Part shown: in pieces, positions 1-5,703 of the stretch | Position numbering within the stretch: position 1 is the stretch's first letter | Layout: each line of letters opens with the position of its first letter | Assembly (NCBI GenBank): GCA_023422485.1 | Contig: JAGTAM010000319.1 | Location: forward strand, 1 to 7,893 | Direction: 5' to 3' | DNA length: 7,893 nucleotides | DNA from: Pseudomonadota bacterium | GTDB lineage: Bacteria; Pseudomonadota; Alphaproteobacteria; Rhizobiales; Beijerinckiaceae | The notes under the pieces: model-generated | The model's input: only the letters and a program-made list of their open reading frames with translations | Database searches by the model: none | Told to the model about the DNA's origin: nothing | Translations under genes and position numbers: made by a program

Positions 1-19
1 TGTTGTGTATATGAGACAG
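1..19. other. Tn5 mosaic-end (tagmentation adaptor) remnant, non-genomic
   Basis: The first 19 bases, TGTTGTGTATATGAGACAG, match the hybrid Tn5 mosaic end AGATGTGTATAAGAGACAG at 16 of 19 positions (mismatches at 1, 3 and 12) and end at the exact transposon-genome junction AGACAG. The gmaS reading frame is normal up to base 20 (ending HLTQW, codon 424) and then turns into unrelated residues with no stop codon. That is expected if library adaptor was left on a contig edge. The native IS50 outside end fits slightly worse (15 of 19), and no transposon interior is present. The mosaic-end sequence is known; reading this as an untrimmed artefact is inference, but a strong one. Confidence 0.85.
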
Positions 20-1292
20 CCCATTGCGTCAGATGGCGGCAGTAATCGTCCCATTCCGAGCGCTTGAGCTTGAGGTAGCTCGGCACGAAGGCGCCGAGCG
101 CCTCGTTGAGGACGGGACTCGCCTCCAGCGCGCGCAGCGCGTCGAGCAGGTTGAGCGGCAGGCGCTTGACGCCCTCCACATTGTGCCCGTCGGTGTACAT
201 GTTGATGTCGAGGCGCTGGCCCGGATCGCGTTGCTGACGGATGCCGTCGAGGCCGGCGGCGAGGATGCCGGCCTGGAGCAGGTAGGGGTTGGCCGCGCCG
301 TCGGCGAGGCGGAACTCGAAGCGCCCGCCGTCCGGAATGCGGATCATGTGGGTGCGGTTGTTGCCCGTGTAGGTCACGGTGTTGGGTGCCCAGGTCGCCC
401 CCGAGGTGGTGCGCGGCGCGTTGATGCGCTTGTAGGAATTCACGCATGGATTGGTGAGCGCGGCGAGCGCGTCCGCCGAGTGGATCAGGCCGCCGATGAA
501 GTGGTAGCCGATCTGCGACAGGCCGATCTCGTCCGAGCGGTCGGAGAAGACGTTCTGGCCGTCGCGCCAGAGCGAGACGTGGGCGTGGCAGCCCGAGCCC
601 GTCAGGTCCATGAAGGGCTTGGGCATGAAGGTCGCGCGGAAGCCGTGCTTCTCGGCGATCGAGCGGGTCATATACTTGAAGAAGGCGTGCCGGTCGGCGG
701 TCACGAGCGCGTCGTCATAGTCCCAGTTCATCTCGAACTGGCCGTTCGCGTCCTCGTGGTCGTTCTGGTAGGGCTTCCAGCCGAGGCTCAGCATCGCGTC
801 GCAGATCTCGGTGATCACCTCGTAGCGGCGCATCAGGGCCGACTGGTCGTAGCAGGGCTTGGTCTGCTTGTCGGCGGTGTCGGCGGGCTCCGAGCCGCAG
901 GGCGTGATCAGGAAGAACTCGCACTCGACGCCGCTCTTCATCTGCAGCCCCTCGCGGGCCGCTTCCTTGATCAGGCGCTTGAGGATGTTGCGCGGGCCCT
1001 GCTCGACCGCCTTGCCGTTCATCACGAGGTCGGCGGGCAGCCAGCCGACTTCCGGTTTCCAGGGCAGTTGGATCAGCCCTTCCGGGTCGGGCATCGCCAG
1101 CAGGTCGGCGTCCGCCGGGCTCATGTCGAGCCAGGTGGCGAAGCCGGCAAAGCCCGCGCCGTTGCGGCAGGTGCTGGCGATCGCGGCGGCCGGCACCAGC
1201 TTGGCGCGCTGGGTGCCGAACAGATCGGTGTAGGAGACGAGGAAATACTTGATGCCGCGTTCCCGGGCGGCGGCTTCGAGTTCGTGCGTCAT
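20..1292 (-). CDS. gmaS: gamma-glutamylmethylamide synthetase GmaS (glutamine synthetase-like), 3' end missing
   Basis: Ligates methylamine to L-glutamate with ATP, giving gamma-glutamylmethylamide, the first step of the cytoplasmic NMG pathway. The minus-strand frame stays open for 424 codons from ATG 1292; GGGAGGA (1307-1301) sits 8 nt upstream and supports this start. Glutamine synthetase features: N-terminal beta-grasp region (about 1-105, with MPDPEG at 67-72), GVECEFFL (121-128) with metal/substrate glutamates, NDHEDANGQFEMNW (177-190), TGSGCHAHVSLW (231-242) with the nucleotide/metal-site His, NPCVNSYKRI (281-290), and the arginine-rich RTHMIRIPDGGRFELRLAD (313-331). The family is about 435-445 aa, so roughly 8-15 residues are lost where the frame meets the adaptor remnant at bases 1-19. 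By fold alone it could be a GlnT/GSIII-like glutamine synthetase; the adjacent mgs and mgd genes make GmaS much the better call. It lies 43 nt beyond a hairpin terminator after mgsC, so it depends on read-through or its own signal. Confidence 0.93.
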
Positions 1293-1334
1293 TGCAAGAA
1301 TCCTCCCGGCTTGGTGGTTCGGCCCCATCGCCAC

Positions 1335-1375
1335 AAAAGAAAGAGGGCCGCCCTCGAAGCCTCGGGGCGGCCCTC
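1335..1375 (-). terminator. Intrinsic terminator/attenuator between mgsC and gmaS
   Basis: On the minus strand an 11-bp perfect inverted repeat, GAGGGCCGCCC (1375-1365) and GGGCGGCCCTC (1353-1343), encloses an 11-nt loop and is followed at once by TTTCTTTT (1342-1335). GC-rich stem plus T-run is the classic Rho-independent form. It begins 6 nt after the mgsC stop and ends 42 nt before the gmaS start. Because gmaS has the same orientation and belongs to the same pathway, partial termination that sets the gmaS:mgs ratio is as plausible as a full stop. Confidence 0.82.
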
Positions 1376-1380
1376 GCAGA

Positions 1381-2715
1381 TCACATGCCGGTCTTGCCGG
1401 GAATCCAGCCGGTGCCGGCGAGCGGCACCTGCGCCATCGCCGCAGCTTCGATGGTGAGCGCCACCAGATCCTCGGGTTCGAGGTTGTGCAGGTGGCTCTT
1501 GCCGCAGGCGCGGGCGATGGTCTGGGCCTCCAGCGTCATCACCGCGAGGTAGTTGGCGAGCCGGCGGCCGGCGAGTTCCGGATCGAGGCGCTTGGCCAGT
1601 TCCGGATCCTGCGTGGTGATGCCGGCGGGGTCCTTGCCCTCGTGCCAGTCGTCGTAGGCGCCGGCGGTCGTGCCGAGCGCCTCGTACTCCGCCTGCCAGC
1701 GGGGATCGTTGTCGCCGAGCGCGATCAGGGCGGCGGTGCCGATGGCGACCGCGTCGGCGCCGAGCGCCAGCACCTTGGCGACGTCGGCGCCGGAGCGGAT
1801 GCCGCCGGAGACCACGAGCTGCACCTTGCGGTGGAGCCCCAGATCCTGAAGCGCCTGAACCGCGGGGCGGATCGCGGCGAGCGTCGGGATGCCGACATGC
1901 TCGATGAACACGTCCTGCGTCGCGGCGGTGCCGCCCTGCATGCCGTCGAGCACCACCACGTCGGCGCCGGATTTGGCCGCGAGCGCGGTGTCGTAATAGG
2001 GGCGCGAGGCGCCGACCTTGACGTAGATCGGCTTCTCCCAGTCGGTGATCTCGCGCAGCTCCTCGATCTTGATCGCGAGGTCGTCCGGCCCGGTCCAGTC
2101 CGGGTGGCGGCAGGCGGAGCGCTGATCGACACCCGGCGGCAGGCAGCGCATGCCGGCGACGCGCTCGGTGATCTTCTGGCCGAGCAGCATGCCGCCGCCG
2201 CCGGGCTTGGCGCCCTGGCCGATCACCACCTCGATGGCGTCGGCCTTGCGCAGGTCGTCCGGGTTCATGCCGTAGCGCGACGGCAGGTACTGGTAGCCCA
2301 GGGTCTTGGAGTGGCCGCGCTCCTCCGGCGTCATGCCGCCGTCGCCCGTCGTGGTGGAGGTGCCGGCGATGGTCGCGCCGCGCCCGAGGGCTTCCTTGGC
2401 GTTGGCCGAGAGCGAGCCGAAGCTCATGCCGGCGATGGTGACCGGCGTCTTCAGGTGGATCGGCTTCGAGGCGAAGCGCGAGCCCAGCACCACCTCGGTG
2501 CCGCAGCGCTCGCGGTAGCCCTCCAGCGGATAGCGGCTGATCGAGGCGCCGAGGAACAGGAGGTCGTCGAAGTGCGGCAGCGCCCGCTTCGCACCGGCGC
2601 CACGGATGTCGTAGATGCCGGTCGCCGCCGCGCGGCGGATCTCGGACATCACGTCGGGGGTGAAGGTCGCCGACAGGCGCGGCTTGGTGCGCGGAGGCTG
2701 GCGATGATCGGTCAT
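1381..2715 (-). CDS. mgsC: N-methylglutamate synthase subunit C (FMN-binding glutamate synthase-like)
   Basis: 444-aa synthase subunit, homologous to the central FMN TIM barrel of glutamate synthase (GltB; GlxD in rhizobia). It is expected to join the methylamino group to a glutamate carbon skeleton, making N-methylglutamate together with MgsA and MgsB. Visible hallmarks: MSFGSLSANAKEALGRGA (97-114), the TTTGDGGM loop (121-128), IGQGAKPGGGGMLLGQK (165-181) and the phosphate/FMN-binding VLDGMQGGTAAT (255-266), VVSGGIRSGADV (301-312) and LGADAVAIGTAAL (318-330). Where GltB has a Cys-rich 3Fe-4S loop ending CPVGVATQ, this protein has GAYDDWHEGKDPAGITTQD (352-370) with no cysteine; I believe this is typical of the GlxD/MgsC subfamily. 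ATG 2715 overlaps the mgsB stop in TGATG, indicating translational coupling. The stop at 1383-1381 is followed by a terminator hairpin. Confidence 0.93.
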   Translation of the reverse strand: MTDHRQPPRTKPRLSATFTPDVMSEIRRAAATGIYDIRGAGAKRALPHFDDLLFLGASISRYPLEGYRERCGTEVVLGSRFASKPIHLKTPVTIAGMSFGSLSANAKEALGRGATIAGTSTTTGDGGMTPEERGHSKTLGYQYLPSRYGMNPDDLRKADAIEVVIGQGAKPGGGGMLLGQKITERVAGMRCLPPGVDQRSACRHPDWTGPDDLAIKIEELREITDWEKPIYVKVGASRPYYDTALAAKSGADVVVLDGMQGGTAATQDVFIEHVGIPTLAAIRPAVQALQDLGLHRKVQLVVSGGIRSGADVAKVLALGADAVAIGTAALIALGDNDPRWQAEYEALGTTAGAYDDWHEGKDPAGITTQDPELAKRLDPELAGRRLANYLAVMTLEAQTIARACGKSHLHNLEPEDLVALTIEAAAMAQVPLAGTGWIPGKTGM

Positions 2716-3404
2716 CAGTAGGCTCCGGCGTTGTCGACGTGGAAGTGGTAGAGGGTGCGGGCCGAGCCGTAGCGGCGGAACTCGCTCGGGTTCACCTCCC
2801 CGGCGAGGCCGGCGGCGGCGAGCTTGTCGGCGAGCTCCTTGAGGTGCTCGTCGCGCATCTCCTTCTCGACGCAGTCGGCGCCCAGACTCTTGACCGAGCC
2901 TCGCACGTAGAGCTTCGCCTCGTAGAGCGAGTCGCCCAGCGCCTCGCCCGCATCTCCCAGCACGGTGAGCGTGCCGGCCTGGGCCATGAAGGCCGACATG
3001 TGGCCGATCGAGCCCTTCACGACGATGTCGACGCCCTTCATCGAGATGCCGCAGCGGGCGCCGGCATTGCCGTCGATGATGAGCATGCCGCCATGGGCCG
3101 TGGCACCGGCCGACTGGCTGGCATCACCCCGCACGTGGACGAGGCCGGAGATCATGTTCTCGGCCACCCCCACGCCCGCATTGCCGTTGACGAGAACGGT
3201 GGCGAGTTTGTTCATGCCGGCGCAGTAATAGCCGACATTGCCCTCGATCTCGACCGAGACCGGCGCATCGAGCCCGGCGGCGATGGCGTGGCGCCCATCA
3301 GGGCCGGTGACGGTCCAGTGGGTTTCGTTGGTGTCCGGCCGCAGGGCATGGAGCGCCCGGTTCAGCTCGCGCAGGGGCGCGGATCGCAGGTCGAAGCTCG
3401 GCAT
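2715..3404 (-). CDS. mgsB: N-methylglutamate synthase subunit B (GXGXG beta-helix domain)
   Basis: 229-aa subunit equal to the C-terminal GXGXG beta-helix of glutamate synthase (GlxC; also related to the FwdC/FmdC fold). It most likely has a structural role, linking the amidotransferase and synthase parts of N-methylglutamate synthase. The repeated glycine turns are plain: IEGNVG (53-58), VNGNAGVG (72-79), VRGDASQSAG (91-100), IDGNAGARCG (110-119), VKGSIGHM (129-136), VLGDAGEALGDS (148-159) and VRGSVKSLG (167-175). I chose ATG 3404 (MPSFDLR) because its A is the last base of the mgsA stop (TGATG), with GGGGAG about 10 nt upstream. An in-frame ATG at 3449 would add 15 unconvincing residues lying inside the 3' end of mgsA. 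The stop overlaps the mgsC start in the same way. Confidence 0.92.
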   Translation of the reverse strand: MPSFDLRSAPLRELNRALHALRPDTNETHWTVTGPDGRHAIAAGLDAPVSVEIEGNVGYYCAGMNKLATVLVNGNAGVGVAENMISGLVHVRGDASQSAGATAHGGMLIIDGNAGARCGISMKGVDIVVKGSIGHMSAFMAQAGTLTVLGDAGEALGDSLYEAKLYVRGSVKSLGADCVEKEMRDEHLKELADKLAAAGLAGEVNPSEFRRYGSARTLYHFHVDNAGAY

Positions 3405-4339
3405 CACTGGCGCTCCCCGGAGGCGTGATCGGCGCTCTTGCGCTCCCACGCGAAGACCTTGGCCGGCTCGGGTTCGAACACGCGGGCGGTGTCGATGCCG
3501 GGCAGGCCGACCAGCGCCCGGTACTCGGAGCCGAAGGCGACGTAGTCGTCGGTCTCGGCCATCACGGCGGGCTTGCAGGCGATGGGGTCGCGCACCACGG
3601 CAAAGCCGTTCTCGGTGCCGACCACGAAGGTGAAGAAGCCGTCGAGATCGGTCAGGCTCGATTCCAGCGCCTGCTTCAGGGAAGCGCCCTCGCGCATGCG
3701 CCAGCTGAGATAGCCGGCGGCGACCTCGGTGTCGTTCTGCGTGGCGAAGCTCAGGCCCTCGTGCCGCAGGCGGCGGCGCAGGTCGTTGTGGTTCGACAGC
3801 GAGCCGTTATGGACGAGGCACTCGTCGGTGCCGGTGGAGAACGGGTGAGCGCCGTTGGTCGTCACCGCGCTCTCGGTGGCCATGCGGGTGTGGCCGATGC
3901 CGTGGGTGCCGGTCATCCGCTCGAGGGCGAAGCGCTCGGCCACCTTGGCCGGCAGCCCGACCTCCTTGTAGATCTCCATGCGCTTACCCGCGCTCACCAC
4001 GTCGATGCCGGGGGCGTTGTCCTTGAGCCAGGCGCGGATCTCCGTCTCGCGCTCCGCCGGGATCGAGAGGACGGTGTGGGTGTCGCGCTCGCTCGCTTGC
4101 GCCGAGAGGGACAGCGCTCCCTCCAACTTCGCGACCGTCTCGCGCAGGGCCGAAGCGCCGGGACCGCGCAGGGTCAGCTTCACGCTGCCCGCATCCGAGA
4201 CGCTGTCCGAGCCGTAGACCGCGAAACCCGCACTGTCGGGGCCGCGATCGGTCATCGTCTCCAGCATTTTGGAGAGCATCGCGCCGAGCTGCGGTTCAAG
4301 CTTCGGATTCTTGAGGAATAGTCCGACAATACCGCACAT
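3404..4339 (-). CDS. mgsA: N-methylglutamate synthase subunit A (class II glutamine amidotransferase-like)
   Basis: 311-aa Ntn-type amidotransferase, equal to the N-terminal domain of glutamate synthase (GlxB in rhizobia). It is expected to cleave gamma-glutamylmethylamide and release the methylamino group for MgsC. The protein begins MCGIVGLF, so removing Met1 exposes the catalytic Cys2; this fixes ATG 4339 against an in-frame ATG at 4402 that would bury the nucleophile. Other family marks: MTDRGPDSAGFAVY (29-42), GIGHTRMATES (147-157) with the substrate-binding Arg152, HPFS (165-168), VHNGSLSNHNDLR (176-188) with oxyanion Asn178-Gly179, QNDTEVAAGYL (201-211) and FGSEYRAL (269-276). Residues of about 50-140 form an insertion, ending in SAGKRMEIYKEVGLP, between the first strands and the GHTR loop, longer than in GlmS or PurF. 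It is first in the mgsA-mgsB-mgsC-gmaS unit and overlaps mgsB by one base (TGATG). Confidence 0.93.
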   Translation of the reverse strand: MCGIVGLFLKNPKLEPQLGAMLSKMLETMTDRGPDSAGFAVYGSDSVSDAGSVKLTLRGPGASALRETVAKLEGALSLSAQASERDTHTVLSIPAERETEIRAWLKDNAPGIDVVSAGKRMEIYKEVGLPAKVAERFALERMTGTHGIGHTRMATESAVTTNGAHPFSTGTDECLVHNGSLSNHNDLRRRLRHEGLSFATQNDTEVAAGYLSWRMREGASLKQALESSLTDLDGFFTFVVGTENGFAVVRDPIACKPAVMAETDDYVAFGSEYRALVGLPGIDTARVFEPEPAKVFAWERKSADHASGERQ

Positions 4340-4360
4340 CGGCGTCGCCCCGTCCGTTCG

Positions 4361-4402
4361 TTCCCTTGGGAAAGTGATCGCACGGTGATGCGGCGACGTC
4401 AA
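4361..4402 (-). promoter_or_regulatory. Possible mgsA promoter with overlapping palindrome
   Basis: On the minus strand TTGACG (4402-4397) is a good -35 box. Seventeen bases on lies GATCAC (4379-4374), a poor -10 matching TATAAT at 3 of 6. The palindrome TTCCCAAGGGAA (4372-4361; arms TTCCC/GGGAA) sits just downstream of the -10, about where transcription would start, and could be an operator. An AT-rich patch (GAAATTTTC, near 4415-4425) lies upstream. The weak -10 would fit a promoter needing an activator, perhaps the adjacent regulator. All of this is inference from short matches. Confidence 0.3.
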
Positions 4403-4463
4403 CTTTCAAGCACGAAAATTTCCTCTCATGAAACGAACTGCCTGGGATCTCGGCAGCTTCGAT

Positions 4464-4581
4464 CCTCCCTCTTCGTCATCACGCGGCAAGGCCGAAGCGA
4501 TCCAGGGCACCGCATTTTCCGGAGAGGTCGGGCCTCTGGATCGCTTCGCTGACGCTCGCGATCACGGAAGGAGGGAAGGAC
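4464..4581. repeat. Long imperfect palindromic intergenic repeat (REP/MITE-like)
   Basis: A perfect 13-bp inner inverted repeat, CGAAGCGATCCAG (4493-4505) and CTGGATCGCTTCG (4536-4548), surrounds a 30-nt centre. Outer arms continue imperfectly: CGTCATCACG (4474-4483) faces CGCGATCACG (4557-4566), and pyrimidine-rich CCTCCCTCTTC (4464-4474) faces GAAGGAGGGAAGG (4567-4579). The shape and wording (CGTCAT..CG..GAAGCgATCCAG and its mirror) resemble the dispersed CGTCATTGCGAG...GAAGCAATCCAG intergenic palindromes I know from Methylobacterium, Bradyrhizobium and relatives. It lies 3' of the regulator gene (stop at 4599) and upstream of mgsA. With no T-run on either side it is not a standard terminator, though the transcript would fold strongly. 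Confidence 0.65.
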
Positions 4582-4598
4582 GAGGGCTGGCCTCAGTC

Positions 4599-5594
4599 TC
4601 AACCCTCCGCTTCCTGCCGGTGCCGTCGCCGCTCGGCTCGCGACAGCTCGTCGGCACTGGCAAAACCCGTCGCGGTGGCGATCTCGGCGCGGCTCAGCGC
4701 GCTCTCGCGGCCGAGCTGGTGCGCGCGGTCGAGGCGAAGGTGCAGGTAATGGCGGTGGAGACCCCGCCCGAGGCGATCGCGAAACAGCCGCTCCAACTGC
4801 CGCACGGAAACGTGGGCGAGATCCGCCAGGTTCTCGCGGGCGAGCGGCACTTCGAGGTTCGCCTCCATCGCCGCGAGCACCCGCAGCAGGCGCGGGTCGC
4901 GCACGCCGAAGCGCTGGCGCAGGTCCATCCGCTGCGGGCTCAGGCCCTCGCGGATCTGGTTGTGCAGGAACCAGTCGCTGACGCCCGCCGCGAGGCCGGG
5001 GCCGTGGTCGCGCCCGATCAGGTCGAGCATCAGGTCGAGCGCGGCGATGCCGCCGGAGCAGGTGATTCGGTCGCCCTGGATCTCGAACAGCGAGCGGACC
5101 ACCGCGATCTCGGGATAGCGCTCCTCGAAGGCCGGGACGTGCTCCCAGTGCAATGTGCAGCGCCGCCCGGCGAGCAGGCCGGCGCGGGCGAGCAGATAGG
5201 GGCCGCCGGAGATGCCGCCGAGCGTCGCACCGTGCCGGGCGAGGCCGCGCAGCCACGCGAACAGGGCTGGATCATCGAACTCCGCCGGGTTGCCGCCGGC
5301 GCAGACGAAAACGCGGTCGGCGCGCGCGTTCGCGCCCACCGTGACGTCGGTGAGGATGCCGAGCCCGTTCGAGGCCTGCACCACGCCGCCGCCGGGTGCG
5401 GCGTGCCACCAGCGATAGAGCTCGCAGCCCGACAGCGTGTTGGCGGCGCGCAGCGGCTCGACCGCCGCGGTGTAGGCCATCAGGGGAAAGTCCGGCACCA
5501 GTACGAAGCCGACCGTGCGTGGGGTGGGTGTGGGCGCCCGCGGCGCCCTGCGCCTGGACCGGGCACGGCCGGTCAGTTCATGGGTCTCATGCAT
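4599..5594 (-). CDS. GlxA family transcriptional regulator (DJ-1/PfpI-like sensor + AraC-type HTH)
   Basis: 331-aa putative DNA-binding regulator. After an Arg/Pro-rich, probably disordered N-terminus (1-26) comes a class I glutamine amidotransferase-like/DJ-1 domain (27-205) beginning TVGFVLVPDFPLMAYTAAVE, with elbow GISGGPYLLARAGLLAGRR (127-145), TLHWEH (147-152) and CSGGIAALDLMLDLI (179-193). The elbow has Ser/Gly where DJ-1 proteases have the catalytic Cys, so this is probably a sensor rather than an enzyme. The C-terminal AraC region has a clear first HTH (ENLADLAHVSVRQLERLFRD, 254-273) and a second at 301-324 (EIATATGFASADELSRAERR). The second departs from the family ending F-S-R-x-F/Y-R-R-x-F-G-x-x-P and the protein stops early after QEAEG. 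ATG 5594 is the only workable start; I see no clear Shine-Dalgarno. It sits between the mgs-gmaS and mgd units and reads divergently from mgd, so it probably controls methylamine use, but its ligand is unknown. Confidence 0.85.
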   Translation of the reverse strand: MHETHELTGRARSRRRAPRAPTPTPRTVGFVLVPDFPLMAYTAAVEPLRAANTLSGCELYRWWHAAPGGGVVQASNGLGILTDVTVGANARADRVFVCAGGNPAEFDDPALFAWLRGLARHGATLGGISGGPYLLARAGLLAGRRCTLHWEHVPAFEERYPEIAVVRSLFEIQGDRITCSGGIAALDLMLDLIGRDHGPGLAAGVSDWFLHNQIREGLSPQRMDLRQRFGVRDPRLLRVLAAMEANLEVPLARENLADLAHVSVRQLERLFRDRLGRGLHRHYLHLRLDRAHQLGRESALSRAEIATATGFASADELSRAERRRHRQEAEG

Positions 5595-5630
5595 TTCGAC
5601 GCGATTTGCTGGGATCGTGTCGTGAAATGC
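5591..5630. promoter_or_regulatory. Dyad in the regulator-mgdA divergent promoter region
   Basis: GCATTTC (5591-5597) and GAAATGC (5624-5630) form a perfect 7-bp inverted repeat with centres 33 bp apart, about three helical turns. The next bases also nearly mirror each other (ACG at 5599-5601, CGT at 5621-5623). The left arm overlaps the regulator start codon (5594) and the right arm lies 74 bp upstream of mgdA, a layout suited to autorepression plus activation of mgdA. The rest of 5595-5703 shows no convincing -35/-10 pair on either strand. The operator role is inference. Confidence 0.4.
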
Positions 5631-5703
5631 AAGCCTGATCGCGGGCGACCTCGACTAGTGATGAGGGGAGCGACACTCCTCCGTCGATCGAGCGGATTCC
5701 CAT

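Noticed and set aside
1..19. Genuine Tn5/IS50 insertion in gmaS
   Set aside because: The hybrid mosaic end fits better than either native IS50 end, it lies exactly at the sequence edge, and no transposon interior is seen.
24..1457. 477-codon open frame on the plus strand opposite gmaS
   Set aside because: An antisense shadow of a GC-rich gene: the product is Arg/Gly/Val-rich with no domain, while the minus frame gives a full glutamine synthetase-like protein.
1249..2721. 490-codon plus-strand frame opposite mgsC
   Set aside because: It mirrors the mgsC coding frame and has low-complexity composition with no recognisable motifs; codon bias explains its openness.
3405..3449. Upstream in-frame start for mgsB at 3449
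   Set aside because: It adds 15 residues lying within the mgsA coding end; the TGATG overlap start at 3404 with GGGGAG upstream is better.
4340..4402. Upstream in-frame start for mgsA at 4402
   Set aside because: The Ntn amidotransferase needs Cys at position 2 after Met removal; the longer form would block it and would run through the promoter candidate.
4426..5256. Alternative minus-strand frame over the regulator 3' half, considered as a frameshifted continuation of its truncated C-terminus
   Set aside because: Its residues near 4600-4680 do not restore the missing FxRxFG helix, so it does not support a simple frameshift; it is Arg/Pro-rich shadow sequence.
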